Shown here one piece after another: positions 10,517 through 19,529 of a stretch of DNA of 64,000 nt. The stretch is from the NCBI RefSeq assembly GCF_900475675.1, contig NZ_LS483403.1, positions 992,001 to 1,056,000 of the forward strand. Direction: 5' to 3'. Below the pieces are notes generated by a model that was not told where the DNA came from, did no database searches, and saw only the letters and a program-made list of their open reading frames with translations. Position numbers and translations under genes: made by a program. How positions within the stretch are numbered: the first letter of the stretch is position 1; the number at the start of each line of letters is the position of its first letter. The DNA is from Streptococcus lutetiensis. GTDB taxonomy: Bacteria > Bacillota > Bacilli > Lactobacillales > Streptococcaceae.

Positions 10517-10711
10517 TTACTCGTAAGGTAGATGTGTTAAATTTCTTAGACTATCTAAAAAAACAATATCTTCCTTTTCAATATGTGAAGAGATTTTATT
10601 AGTTTGATAGGCTTTGAAGGAAGAATATTTAAAAAATATTAGAAGAGATATTACAAGAACAATTGTAACAACGATTGAACTATTTCTTAAGCGCTTTTCT
10701 ATAAAGAGCAT
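10517..10711 (-). CDS. Small single-span membrane protein, unknown function
   Basis: I do not recognise this 64-residue protein. It has a basic N-terminus (MLFIEKRLRNSS), one hydrophobic segment at about residues 12-29 and a polar, charged C-terminal half. The ATG at 10711 is chosen because GGAGG lies ten bases upstream and an in-frame extension would run through the promoter. It has its own promoter with TTTTCA-17-TACAAT (10745-10772) and its own terminator, and shares the repeated operator element with the methyltransferase operon, so it is likely co-regulated with it. A regulatory or transporter-accessory role is only a guess. Confidence 0.6.
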   Translation of the reverse strand: MLFIEKRLRNSSIVVTIVLVISLLIFFKYSSFKAYQTNKISSHIEKEDIVFLDSLRNLTHLPYE

Positions 10712-10744
10712 TAACACATCACCTCCGAGAAGCTTTCTAGGCTC

Positions 10745-10813
10745 ATTGTAGCAAGCTTTCACACATTTGAAAAATCTTTATTTTTTATGGCTAGCCATAA
10801 TATTGGTTAATGA
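10745..10813 (-). promoter_or_regulatory. Promoter and operator copy B for the small membrane peptide
   Basis: The minus strand has TTTTCA and TACAAT 17 bp apart (10745-10773). The second copy of the repeated element covers 10767-10813 and includes the palindrome ATGGCTAGCCAT (10787-10798). It also lies about 130 bp upstream of the divergent LysR gene, a common place for LysR auto-regulatory sites. Confidence 0.6.
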
Positions 10814-10943
10814 TTAGATTGTTTTATCACTGGCTATAGGATTTTCTTATCAAGACTTTAAATATTTTTATCAGAATATTGCTGATTTTTTAATTTAATT
10901 CAATTATAATAATATCAATTATTTCAAGAAGGGATGATGTTTT

Positions 10944-11858
10944 ATGAATTTCCAACAATGTCGTTATGTCGAAGTCGTCGCTCGTGTGGGGTCTTTTAGT
11001 CAGGCTGCCAAGGAATTATATATGACTCAGCCCAACTTGTCATGTTCTATCAAGGATTTGGAAAATGAGCTTGGTGTTCAATTGTTTACTCGCTCAAACA
11101 CGGGAACGCGTTTAACAGAGGACGGGCATGATTTTTTGAAATACGCCAAACGTATCATTGGTGAGCTAGATTTGTTGCAACAACGCTATCATGACCAATT
11201 CAAAAAGAGCTTTACGGTTGCTTCTCATCACTATGACTTCTTATCAATTCCCCTTGCCAAAGTCGCTCAAGAATTCAAACATGACTACCAAGAATTTCAA
11301 ACCATCGAAACAAGTACTAAAAAAATCTTAGACAGCGTAGCATCTTTTGAAGCTGATGTGGGAATTATTTATCTAGATGATGAAAATAAGCATATTTTAA
11401 AATCAGCTCTCGAGCACCATGAACTCGAGTTCACTTCACTTGGTGACTTTCCAACACGTATTTTTCTTAGACGCGACCACCCTTTGGCTCACAAATCTGT
11501 CATTTCAGCAACAGACTTAAAAGGCTATAATCAAATACGCTTTCGTCAAGAACAGTCTGGACTGAATTTTGATGAAGATGTTCTTGATATTCATAACCAA
11601 CAACGCATTCTCTACAGCAATGACCGTGGAACTGTGATGAATTTGTTGTGTGCAACCGATGCTTACGCTTCTGGTCTTGGAATTGTCAATAGCTTTGTTC
11701 GAAATCAAATTGTTCTTATTCCTCTAAAAAACAGTCCAAAGCACACGCTTGGTTATGTGACCAATAAGAAGAAAAAATTGGCGCCAATCAGCCAATATTT
11801 TATCAATGAAATCAAACTTAGTTTAAATGAATTCGCTGACCATAGCAACATAGTTTGA
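10944..11858 (+). CDS. LysR family transcriptional regulator
   Basis: A 304-residue LysR regulator. The N-terminal winged helix is typical (NFQQCRYVEVVARVGSFSQA, AKELYMTQPNLSCSIKDLEN, LGVQLFTRS), followed by a substrate-binding domain from about residue 90. It is divergent from the small membrane peptide gene and the methyltransferase-ABC operon, whose promoters share a 45-bp element, so it is the obvious candidate activator. Start ATG has AAGGGATG upstream. The inducer is not known; it is not clearly MtaR, CmbR or HomR by inspection. Confidence 0.88.
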   Translation: MNFQQCRYVEVVARVGSFSQAAKELYMTQPNLSCSIKDLENELGVQLFTRSNTGTRLTEDGHDFLKYAKRIIGELDLLQQRYHDQFKKSFTVASHHYDFLSIPLAKVAQEFKHDYQEFQTIETSTKKILDSVASFEADVGIIYLDDENKHILKSALEHHELEFTSLGDFPTRIFLRRDHPLAHKSVISATDLKGYNQIRFRQEQSGLNFDEDVLDIHNQQRILYSNDRGTVMNLLCATDAYASGLGIVNSFVRNQIVLIPLKNSPKHTLGYVTNKKKKLAPISQYFINEIKLSLNEFADHSNIV

Positions 11859-11919
11859 GACAAATTTTTTTAACATGAAAGCCTTTTATGCTAGAATCAA
11901 GGAAAAAAGGAGAATTAAC

Positions 11920-12765
11920 ATGGAATATAAAACTTTAAATAATGGTGTCGAAATTCCAAAATTGGGATTTGGTGTTTGGCAAATTTTCGACCAAGCTGAG
12001 TGTCAAAAATCTGTTGAAGATGCTCTTGAAGTCGGCTACCGTCTTATCGATACTGCTGCTCTTTACAAAAACGAAGAAGCCGTTGGTCAAGCTATCAAAG
12101 CTTCTGGTCTCAAACGAGAAGAGATTTTCATCACTACAAAAGCTTGGATTAATCAGCTTGGCTATGACGAAACCAAAAAAGCTTTTGAAGAAAGTCTTAA
12201 AAAACTCGGTACTGATTACCTTGACCTCTATCTCATTCACCAACCATATGGTGATACACACGGTGCCTGGCGTGCCATGGCCGACCTTTATAAAGAAGGT
12301 CGCATTCGAGCAATTGGTGTTTCCAATTTCTCAACTGGACGCATCGCTGATTTTGCCTTAAATACTGAAATTGTTCCAACCCTCAACCAGATTGAACTTC
12401 ATCCTTACAAACAACAAAACTTACTTCGCAAGGCTAATGCAGAATTTGGTATAGCAACACAAGCTTGGAGTCCATTTAACCAAGGAAAGGATGATATCTT
12501 CAAGGACGTTACCCTAAACAGCATTGCTGAAAAATATGGTAAAACCGCTGCTCAAGTCATTCTTCGCTGGCAACTTCAAAATGATATTTTGACTATTCCA
12601 AAATCTGTTCACCTCGATCGTATCAGACAAAACTTCAAAGTTTTTGATTTTGAGCTCAGCCAAAATGACCTTGATACCATCGCAAAACTCGACCGTTTCC
12701 CAAACAACTATGGACCAAGTGAAAGCATCGAACAAGTCAAACGCCTATCAGGTTATAAAGCATAA
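11920..12765 (+). CDS. Aldo/keto reductase
   Basis: A 281-residue NADPH-dependent aldo/keto reductase of the 2,5-diketo-gluconate reductase/YvgN type. The fold signatures GYRLIDTAALYKNEEAVG (catalytic Asp and Tyr), FITTKAW (catalytic Lys), DLYLIHQP (His), IGVSNF, LNQIELHPY and IPKSVHLDRI are all present. The ATG at 11920 has AGGAG seven bases upstream; an in-frame ATG at 11875 has no site. Physiological substrate is probably methylglyoxal or another small carbonyl, by family. It ends at a strong terminator. Confidence 0.9.
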   Translation: MEYKTLNNGVEIPKLGFGVWQIFDQAECQKSVEDALEVGYRLIDTAALYKNEEAVGQAIKASGLKREEIFITTKAWINQLGYDETKKAFEESLKKLGTDYLDLYLIHQPYGDTHGAWRAMADLYKEGRIRAIGVSNFSTGRIADFALNTEIVPTLNQIELHPYKQQNLLRKANAEFGIATQAWSPFNQGKDDIFKDVTLNSIAEKYGKTAAQVILRWQLQNDILTIPKSVHLDRIRQNFKVFDFELSQNDLDTIAKLDRFPNNYGPSESIEQVKRLSGYKA

Positions 12766-12771
12766 AATTAA

Positions 12772-12797
12772 GGCAGCAAGATTGCTGCCTTTTTTGT
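12772..12797. terminator. Terminator after the aldo/keto reductase
   Basis: GGCAGCAA and TTGCTGCC form a perfect stem followed by T6 on the plus strand. It separates the convergent relS gene, whose stop is at 12807. Confidence 0.9.
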
Positions 12798-12806
12798 TTG
12801 TCTTAT

Positions 12807-14033
12807 TTACAAACTCACCACAAATGTGATAGTATCGTCTTTATATGTCACAGAGATATTGCCCTTTAAAAGTTTGACCATAGTTTGTGCCATTGATAAA
12901 CCAATGCCATAACCCGAAGTTTTGTTATTGTGCGACTCATCTTCTCGGTAAAATCGCTCAAAGAATTTCGTATAATCAAAATCTTTTCCTTTGGTGTAAG
13001 TATTAGAGATTTCAAGTTTGGCTTTTGACAATCTGTTCTTGCTTAGGGTCACCGAAACCTTGCCAGCTGGGTCACAATATTTATTGGCATTATCAACCAA
13101 AAGCGTAACAAGTTCAAACAACGATTTTTCTTCAGCCTTAACATGAATATTTGGCTGAATGTCCATGACAAATTCCTTGCCATCCTTAATAACTGGTCCT
13201 TTAAAGTCTTCGGCAGCATCTCTAGTAATGTCTGAAAAATTCACATTGGTAAGAACTAACTCAGGTTGTTCTTCCAAGCGTGCCATGGCTACCAAGCCAT
13301 TAATCAAGCCTGTCATTCGTTCCACTTGATCATTAGTGCTTTTTGTCCACTCTGACTCACCATTCATCAACTCAACCAGTTCATTGTTAGCTGAAATGAT
13401 AGCAAGAGGCGTCTTCAATTCATGCCCTGCATTGGTGATAAAACGACGTTGCCGCTCATAATTGCGAATAAATGGCTTAATCACCTTGCCAGACACAATC
13501 GAAATCACCAAGACAAAAAAAATAAAACTAATCCCTGACATCCAAATCGACAAATGCACCAGAGTCATATTATCTCTAAATTGATTAGTCGAATCTAGTA
13601 CCACGATTAAATCGCTACGACGACTAGTCTGAGACATCATGTAAGAATAAGTGTGGTGGTGATAAGAAAAGTCCCCTCTCGTATCCTTAGAATGACTGAT
13701 TCTTTCCAAAAATTCTTTGACTTCTTGGTCCGTCAAATCAGAAATATTACTAGAATTTAAGGAGATGATATTGCCATCATGGTCCATTTTGGCACTAAAA
13801 TAACGGTATTGAAAAAGAGTGTCTACTGATACAGTGTCTCCTAGCTCACTTGTTGTCTTTGAAATACTAGGAAAACTTCCACCATTATCAGAAAGGAGAG
13901 TCAAAATTTTATTAATCTCATCAACAGTCTGAACATGGCGAGCCGAATTCAAAACACCAACAACCGAAAATAGCACAATTAAAATGGCGAGAGAGGCAAT
14001 GGCAATAAAACGTAGACGAAGTTTACGAAACAT
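12807..14033 (-). CDS. relS: Sensor histidine kinase of the RelPRS operon
   Basis: A 408-residue membrane kinase with transmembrane segments near residues 10-28 and 160-185 enclosing an extracellular sensor of about 130 residues. The phosphorylated histidine is in NAGHELKTPLAIISANNE, the N-box is LLVDNANKYC and the G-box GYGIGLSMAQ. It lies eight bases after its response regulator, which follows a small alarmone synthetase. This order (relP-relR-relS) next to rcrRPQ is that of the S. mutans locus, where the two-component system controls relP. The name rests on synteny and family. Confidence 0.85.
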   Translation of the reverse strand: MFRKLRLRFIAIASLAILIVLFSVVGVLNSARHVQTVDEINKILTLLSDNGGSFPSISKTTSELGDTVSVDTLFQYRYFSAKMDHDGNIISLNSSNISDLTDQEVKEFLERISHSKDTRGDFSYHHHTYSYMMSQTSRRSDLIVVLDSTNQFRDNMTLVHLSIWMSGISFIFFVLVISIVSGKVIKPFIRNYERQRRFITNAGHELKTPLAIISANNELVELMNGESEWTKSTNDQVERMTGLINGLVAMARLEEQPELVLTNVNFSDITRDAAEDFKGPVIKDGKEFVMDIQPNIHVKAEEKSLFELVTLLVDNANKYCDPAGKVSVTLSKNRLSKAKLEISNTYTKGKDFDYTKFFERFYREDESHNNKTSGYGIGLSMAQTMVKLLKGNISVTYKDDTITFVVSL

Positions 14034-14041
14034 AACGCCAC

Positions 14042-14722
14042 CTACAATTCTTTCAATTCATAATCACCCATGTCTTCTCCTTCAATCACAAGATTTGCTC
14101 CAACAGATTGAAGTTTTTGGCGAAGATAGGAAACGTAAATAAAAACATAACCTTCATCAATATCGGGATCGTCTTTATCATTTGCCCAGACATGATTGAA
14201 AAGCTGCTTAGTTGAGAGTTTCTTGCCAGGGTTTAACATGAAAAACTCAAGCATCTTAGCTTCTTTTCCTGCTAAGCGAATGGTATTTTGACTAGCCAAT
14301 TCCTGTTCACCAACATTTAGAGTGACGCTTCCCAGTTTTAAAATATTCGATGTAAAGTTAGTATCCACTCGACGTGACATCGAGCGAAGGCGCGCAAGCA
14401 ATTCTTTTAGCGAAAATGGTTTAGTAAGATAATCATCCGCACCTGCATCAAGCCCTGTCACACGGTCATCAATTTCAGCCATAGCTGTTAGCATGACGAT
14501 ATGAGATTGATTACCAGTTTGACGGATTTCTTGCACAGCCTGAATCCCTGTTTTTCTTGGCATCATAATGTCCATGACCATAACATCATAGGCATTTTCC
14601 TTGGCTTTATCAACAGCTGCTTGCCCATCAAAAACCGAATCAACTTCATAGCCTTCATGCGTAAGGGCGGTTGTCAACACACGGTTCATCTGAACTTCGT
14701 CTTCTGCTATAAGTACTTTCAT
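14042..14722 (-). CDS. relR: Response regulator of the RelPRS operon
   Basis: A 226-residue OmpR/PhoB-type regulator. The receiver has the acidic pocket AEDE, the phospho-acceptor Asp in VMVMDIMMP and the conserved lysine in LTKPF; a winged-helix DNA-binding domain covers about residues 125-223. The start ATG has GGAG upstream and lies two bases after the relP stop, so relP, relR and relS form one transcript. In S. mutans RelRS regulates RelP-dependent (p)ppGpp synthesis; the same role is inferred here. Confidence 0.87.
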   Translation of the reverse strand: MKVLIAEDEVQMNRVLTTALTHEGYEVDSVFDGQAAVDKAKENAYDVMVMDIMMPRKTGIQAVQEIRQTGNQSHIVMLTAMAEIDDRVTGLDAGADDYLTKPFSLKELLARLRSMSRRVDTNFTSNILKLGSVTLNVGEQELASQNTIRLAGKEAKMLEFFMLNPGKKLSTKQLFNHVWANDKDDPDIDEGYVFIYVSYLRQKLQSVGANLVIEGEDMGDYELKEL

Positions 14723-14724
14723 AA

Positions 14725-15360
14725 TTAGTCGTCTCCTTCAACCTGAGAACTTTCCTGAATCAAATTGCGAATGGTTTGCATAGTCAAATCGCAGGAAGCC
14801 AATTCATCAGCACAGCGTTTTAACTCACGCACAATACGTTTTGGATCTTTGATGTCATGCTTGTATTTCATCTGATGTTCTAGGCTCGCCCAAGAATCCA
14901 TAGCAATGGTGCGAAGCTGAATTTCAATGAAGTATGAGCCCTGCTCATTCCCAAGACAGTCAGGATATGGTGTCTCTACTTCTACAATCATGTGATATGA
15001 GCGATAGCCATTTGGTTTAGCATTTTTGATGTAGTCTTTTTCACCAACAATCCTGCAATCTTCAAAAGAATGAATCACATCAACCAAGCGGTAAATGTCA
15101 TCGACAAAACCACAAACAATACGTAAACCGATACTGTCACGAATTTGTCTTAGTGCTGACTCCGTTGAGATTTCAAAACCCTTTCGTTGGCACTTTTCCA
15201 CCATACTTTCAGGTGTTTTAACACGTGAAATCAAATGCTCAAATAACTTATAACCTGTCTCTTTCTTGGTCAGGTCATTTTTTTCTTGAATACGCTGGCT
15301 AAAGTCTTCTAAAATCAAAGACAGGTAATCAGCGTATTTCCCATAGATAGATTCTGTCAT
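14725..15360 (-). CDS. relP: Small alarmone synthetase RelP
   Basis: Makes (p)ppGpp from ATP and GDP/GTP. The 211-residue protein contains only a synthetase domain, with RQIRDSIGLRIVCGFVDDIY, KNAKPNGYRSYHMIVEVE and the FIEIQLRTIAMDSWASLEHQ motif, and no hydrolase or TGS domain, as in RelP/YwaC proteins. The start has AGGA eight bases upstream. It has its own promoter with an extended -10 and is separated from rcrQ by a terminator, so relPRS can be expressed apart from rcrRPQ. Confidence 0.93.
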   Translation of the reverse strand: MTESIYGKYADYLSLILEDFSQRIQEKNDLTKKETGYKLFEHLISRVKTPESMVEKCQRKGFEISTESALRQIRDSIGLRIVCGFVDDIYRLVDVIHSFEDCRIVGEKDYIKNAKPNGYRSYHMIVEVETPYPDCLGNEQGSYFIEIQLRTIAMDSWASLEHQMKYKHDIKDPKRIVRELKRCADELASCDLTMQTIRNLIQESSQVEGDD

Positions 15361-15387
15361 AATTTTTCCTAACTAGATGTTACTGCC

Positions 15388-15395
15388 ATTATAGC
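15388..15395 (-). promoter_or_regulatory. Extended -10 promoter of relPRS
   Basis: On the minus strand TGCTATAAT forms an extended -10 element 28 bases before the relP start; the -35 region is poor. It lies downstream of the rcrQ terminator, giving relPRS an independent promoter. Confidence 0.55.
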
Positions 15396-15433
15396 AAATT
15401 ATCTTAAAATAAGGATAAATCAAACTTCCTATC

Positions 15434-15461
15434 AAAAAAGAGACCATTAGGTCTCTTTTTT
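15434..15461. terminator. Terminator between rcrQ and relP
   Basis: AAAAAAGAGACC and GGTCTCTTTTTT form a symmetric hairpin with an ATTA loop. The rcrQ stop codon (15460-15462) overlaps its edge. Symmetric A and T tracts make it functional in either direction. Confidence 0.88.
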
Positions 15462-17232
15462 AAGCTACTTCAAACTGTGAGTTGTAAAGGTCAGCATAGA
15501 AGCCACCTTCTGTCATCAACTCATCATGATTTCCTTGCTCGATGATGTTACCATCTTTCATCACAAGGATTAAGTCAGCATTTTTAATCGTTGATAAACG
15601 GTGAGCAATGACAAACGAGGTACGACCTTCCATCAATTTATCCATGGCTTTTTGAATCAATTCTTCCGTACGTGTATCGACTGATGATGTTGCTTCATCT
15701 AGAATAAGAAGCGGAGCATCTTTCAAGAGGGCACGCGCAATGGTCAAGAGTTGTTTTTGACCGATTGAAAGGGTAACAGAGTCATCAAGGTATGTGTCAT
15801 AGCCATCAGGAAGCGTCATGATAAAGTGGTGAACACCAACTGCTTTAGCTGCTGCTACTACTTGTTCATTAGTGATATTTTCTTGGTTGTAAATCAAGTT
15901 TTCTTTGATTGTACCTTCAAACAACCAAGTATCTTGAAGTACCATTGCAAATTGGTCATGGACTTCTTCTCGTGACATCAAACGTGTGTCAACACCATCG
16001 ATAGCAATTTGACCTTTATCAATTTCATAGAATTTCATAAGAAGGTTAACGATGGTTGTCTTACCAGCACCAGTTGGTCCAACGATAGCAACCTTTTGAC
16101 CAGGTTTTGCCACGGCAGAGAAATCATGGATAATGGTTTTATCTCTAGAATAACCAAAGAAGACATTATCAAAAGTAACTTCACCTTTAACATCAGACAA
16201 TTGACGTTCTTTGTGTGATTCATCTTCCATTTCCTCTTCTTCAAGAAATTCAAAAACACGACTCATAGCGGCTGTTGCTGATTGCATTTGTGTGAAAGCT
16301 TGAGCAATTTGAGAAAGAGGTTGTGAGAAAATACGCACGTAACTCATAAAAGCAACCACATCACCCATGGTAATATCGCCATTAATCACCTTAACCGCAC
16401 CAACTACACAGACCATCACATAACCAAAGTTACCAATGAAAATCATGAGCGGCATCATAATACCTGATAAGAATTGCGATTGCCACATTGATTTATAGAG
16501 ATTTGTGTTAAGAATTTTAAATGCTTGGCTAGTTTCTTCAGAAGCGTTATAGCTTGTCACTACATTATGGCCAGAATAGATTTCTTCGACATAACCATTA
16601 ACTGCTGCCAAGTTATTTTGTTGGCGTTTAAACAAGGGTTGTGATGACCCCATAATCACAACAACTAGCAAGAATCCGATAAAGACCGAACCAATTGCTG
16701 TTAGTGCCATGCTGACATTTGAATGGAACATCATGAAAATCGAACCAATCAAAAGTACTACTGAAGTGACCAATGTTCCCAAACTTTGGTTAAGAGACTG
16801 ACCAAGCAAATCCACGTCATTTGTCACACGAGAAAGAGTATCCCCTTGTGAATGACTATCAAAATAATTTAGCGGCACACGGTCAATTTTAACTTGGATA
16901 GCTGCACGCAAACGTTGAGAGAAACGTTGAACGATGGTAGCTACTGTAAAGTTTTGAATATAACCAATAACTGCAGAAATCACATATAAAATAGCAAGAG
17001 TTAAAGCAATTTGCCCAACCTTATCTAGGTCAACACCAGGGATAGTCCCCATTTTAGTTGGTGTCAAGCCTTTCATAATGGTATTTGTAATTTCTTTTAA
17101 TTTATCAGGACCAATAACAGTAACAGTCGCTGAAATAATGGCTCCAATTACCGCAAGGATAAATGGAAATTGGAAACCTTTAATGTATGGCTCCATTCTG
17201 CCATAGAAGGATACTTTTTTCTTATTTTCCAT
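15460..17232 (-). CDS. rcrQ: Heterodimeric ABC exporter subunit RcrQ (consensus ATPase site)
   Basis: A 590-residue half-transporter with six membrane segments and a C-terminal ATPase. Walker A is GPTGAGKTTIVNLLMKFY, the signature is a degenerate LSIGQKQLL, Walker B is LLILDEATSSVD with the catalytic Glu, and the H-loop is VIAHRLST. Its partner RcrP has the reciprocal degenerate Walker B, as in heterodimeric type IV exporters. The start overlaps rcrP by 11 nt. In S. mutans rcrQ links to competence and stress tolerance; small peptides encoded at its 3' end are known there and were not analysed here. Confidence 0.88.
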   Translation of the reverse strand: MENKKKVSFYGRMEPYIKGFQFPFILAVIGAIISATVTVIGPDKLKEITNTIMKGLTPTKMGTIPGVDLDKVGQIALTLAILYVISAVIGYIQNFTVATIVQRFSQRLRAAIQVKIDRVPLNYFDSHSQGDTLSRVTNDVDLLGQSLNQSLGTLVTSVVLLIGSIFMMFHSNVSMALTAIGSVFIGFLLVVVIMGSSQPLFKRQQNNLAAVNGYVEEIYSGHNVVTSYNASEETSQAFKILNTNLYKSMWQSQFLSGIMMPLMIFIGNFGYVMVCVVGAVKVINGDITMGDVVAFMSYVRIFSQPLSQIAQAFTQMQSATAAMSRVFEFLEEEEMEDESHKERQLSDVKGEVTFDNVFFGYSRDKTIIHDFSAVAKPGQKVAIVGPTGAGKTTIVNLLMKFYEIDKGQIAIDGVDTRLMSREEVHDQFAMVLQDTWLFEGTIKENLIYNQENITNEQVVAAAKAVGVHHFIMTLPDGYDTYLDDSVTLSIGQKQLLTIARALLKDAPLLILDEATSSVDTRTEELIQKAMDKLMEGRTSFVIAHRLSTIKNADLILVMKDGNIIEQGNHDELMTEGGFYADLYNSQFEVA

Positions 17233-19036
17233 TTTCTAATTCCTCCTTAGATAATTGTGAATAGGCAATTTCACGATAAACTTCATTATTTGCAAGCAAT
17301 TCTTCGTGAGTACCTTGACCAACTACTTTACCTTCATCCAAGACTAAGATCTGATCAGCATCCATGATTGTTGAAATACGTTGGGCAACAATCAACTTAG
17401 TCATGTCAGCTGTACGTTCTTTCAATTGAGAACGAAGGATTCGGTCAGTCTTATAATCAAGCGCTGAGAATGAATCATCAAAGATGATAATTTCAGGTTT
17501 ACGAGCAAGGGCACGCGCAATCGCCAAGCGTTGTTTTTGACCACCTGAGAAGTTTTGACCACCTTGGGAGACTTTAGCTTTTAGTTGACCCTCTTTACTT
17601 TCAACGAAATCTTTACCTTGTGCCAAATCAAGTGCTTCCCACATCTTATCATCATCAAGCGGTGAACTATTGCTGTCACCCATGTCCATATTTGAAGCAA
17701 TGTCTCCACTAAAGAGCACAGCTTTTTGCGGAATGTAACCAACAATCTTGTGAAGGGTGTCATGATCGTAATCACGAACGTCAACACCGTCAACTTTGAT
17801 TGTTCCTTCACTTGCATCATAGAAACGAGGAATCAAATTAACTAGAGTAGATTTACCAGAACCTGTTGATCCGATAAAGGCAACCGTATCACCTGCTTTA
17901 GCCTTAAAGGAAACATGTTCCAAAACAGCTTCCGAATGCTCGCTGTAGCGGAAAGACACGTCATCAAATTCAACAGAACCTTTTTCGGCCGGCTGAGCTT
18001 TACTTTCTTCAGGATAAGTAACAGATGGCTTCGTATCCAAGACTTCATTAATACGACCTGCAGCGACAACCGCACGGGGAAGAATGAAGAAAACGATAAT
18101 CATCATCATAAAACCAATAACAACTTGCATGGCATATGAGGAATAAACCACCATATCTGAGAAGATATTTACCTTATCTTGCATGGCACCAGCAATCTTA
18201 GTTGGGTCTTTTGGAATAGCAATATCTTCAATCAGGAAAGCACCAATCCAATAAATTGCCAAAGTCATCCCGCTTGAAATACTTGTCATGACTGGTGACA
18301 TCAAAGCCATTGAACGGTTGATAAAGAGGTTAAAGTTTGTCACGTTATCATTGGCTTTAGCAAATTTACCATCTTGATAACTTTCGGCATTGTAAGCACG
18401 AACAACACGAATACCAGTCAAAGATTCACGTGTAATACTGTTCAATTTATCCGTTAATTTTTGAATCATGCGTTGTTTTGGCATTACCATCATGAGCAAG
18501 AAAATCAACATTAAAATCATGACAGCCACTGCTACAACCAGCACCATCAACCACTCATGGTTTTTATCAGCAATCTTCGTAATAGCCCAGATTGCCATAA
18601 TTGGTCCTTTGGTAATAACTTGAAGTCCCATGGTAAAGACCAACTGAATTTGAGTAATGTCATTTGTTGTACGTGTTAAAAGACTTGGAATTGAAAATTT
18701 CTTAATTTCCGCATCTGAAAAGTCCAAAACACTATGGAAAATATCATCACGCAAACGCGTACTGAAACTTGCTGCGATGCGTGCGGCTAAGAATCCGACA
18801 ACCACAGAGGCTGCAAAACTTCCTAAAGAAAGCAAGACCATACGCATACCTGGGGCATCTAGATTCCAAGCAAAAATATCTTTTGCTTTTGTTCCTTGAG
18901 TTGAGAGTAAAGATGTGATATCAGACATGTAATCTGGAATTTTTAAATCCAAGAAAACATTCAAACACACAAATAAGACGGCAATAATCATCATGATGAT
19001 TTCTTTTGCCGTTAAACGTTTAAAAATTTTTAACAT
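17222..19036 (-). CDS. rcrP: Heterodimeric ABC exporter subunit RcrP (degenerate ATPase site)
   Basis: A 604-residue half-transporter: six membrane segments, then an ATPase with Walker A GSTGSGKSTLVNLIPRFY, signature FSGGQKQRLAIARAL and a Walker B ending IIIFDDSFSALD in which Asp replaces the catalytic Glu; the switch His is Gln (IVAQRIST). These are hallmarks of the degenerate-site partner in a heterodimer. It follows the MarR gene by three bases. Synteny with rcrR and relPRS gives the name; the exported substrate is unknown. Confidence 0.88.
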   Translation of the reverse strand: MLKIFKRLTAKEIIMMIIAVLFVCLNVFLDLKIPDYMSDITSLLSTQGTKAKDIFAWNLDAPGMRMVLLSLGSFAASVVVGFLAARIAASFSTRLRDDIFHSVLDFSDAEIKKFSIPSLLTRTTNDITQIQLVFTMGLQVITKGPIMAIWAITKIADKNHEWLMVLVVAVAVMILMLIFLLMMVMPKQRMIQKLTDKLNSITRESLTGIRVVRAYNAESYQDGKFAKANDNVTNFNLFINRSMALMSPVMTSISSGMTLAIYWIGAFLIEDIAIPKDPTKIAGAMQDKVNIFSDMVVYSSYAMQVVIGFMMMIIVFFILPRAVVAAGRINEVLDTKPSVTYPEESKAQPAEKGSVEFDDVSFRYSEHSEAVLEHVSFKAKAGDTVAFIGSTGSGKSTLVNLIPRFYDASEGTIKVDGVDVRDYDHDTLHKIVGYIPQKAVLFSGDIASNMDMGDSNSSPLDDDKMWEALDLAQGKDFVESKEGQLKAKVSQGGQNFSGGQKQRLAIARALARKPEIIIFDDSFSALDYKTDRILRSQLKERTADMTKLIVAQRISTIMDADQILVLDEGKVVGQGTHEELLANNEVYREIAYSQLSKEELENGK

Positions 19037-19039
19037 GCG

Positions 19040-19480
19040 TTACTCCTTGTTTTCTAAGTTTTTCAAAATACGATCAAAAACACGACCAGAAATTTCTAGC
19101 TCTTCACGGCTAATACCATCAAAAATTTGCTTATGAATAGCAGTATGAAAAGCATCGATGCCTTTGGATTTTGCTTTACCCAGCTCAGTCAAGACGACAC
19201 GCTTATAACGCTTATCAACCTCCGACGGAACCACCTCAATAAAGCCATTCTTCTCCATTCGTTTAATCAAATTACTGGTCACAGATTTTGAAATCTTAAG
19301 CTTACGTTCAATGTCCTTGATGAAAACTTCTTTGTCTTCATTCTCACGTAAATAAAGAACTGCAAATCCCTGCGGACCAGCGAGATTTTCAACACCATGC
19401 TGCCCACCGAGCTCATGTACCCGATTCTCCATCAAATTAATAAAGTATCTAAATTGTGAAAACAAATCTTTGTCTCGCAT
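19040..19480 (-). CDS. rcrR: MarR family regulator RcrR
   Basis: A 146-residue MarR regulator with the winged helix IERKLKISKSVTSNLIKRME, ENGFIEVVPSEVDKR-like wing and long terminal helices. The frame extends to 19558, but that codon sits inside the -35 box of the gene's own promoter, so the ATG at 19480 is taken as the start. It heads the rcrRPQ operon. A perfect palindrome inside the promoter spacer is the expected autorepression site, as RcrR does in S. mutans. Confidence 0.87.
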   Translation of the reverse strand: MRDKDLFSQFRYFINLMENRVHELGGQHGVENLAGPQGFAVLYLRENEDKEVFIKDIERKLKISKSVTSNLIKRMEKNGFIEVVPSEVDKRYKRVVLTELGKAKSKGIDAFHTAIHKQIFDGISREELEISGRVFDRILKNLENKE

Positions 19481-19529
19481 TTTTTCATCACTTTCTGAAA
19501 ATTTTTCAAGATTTATTCTTGTAAAATAT

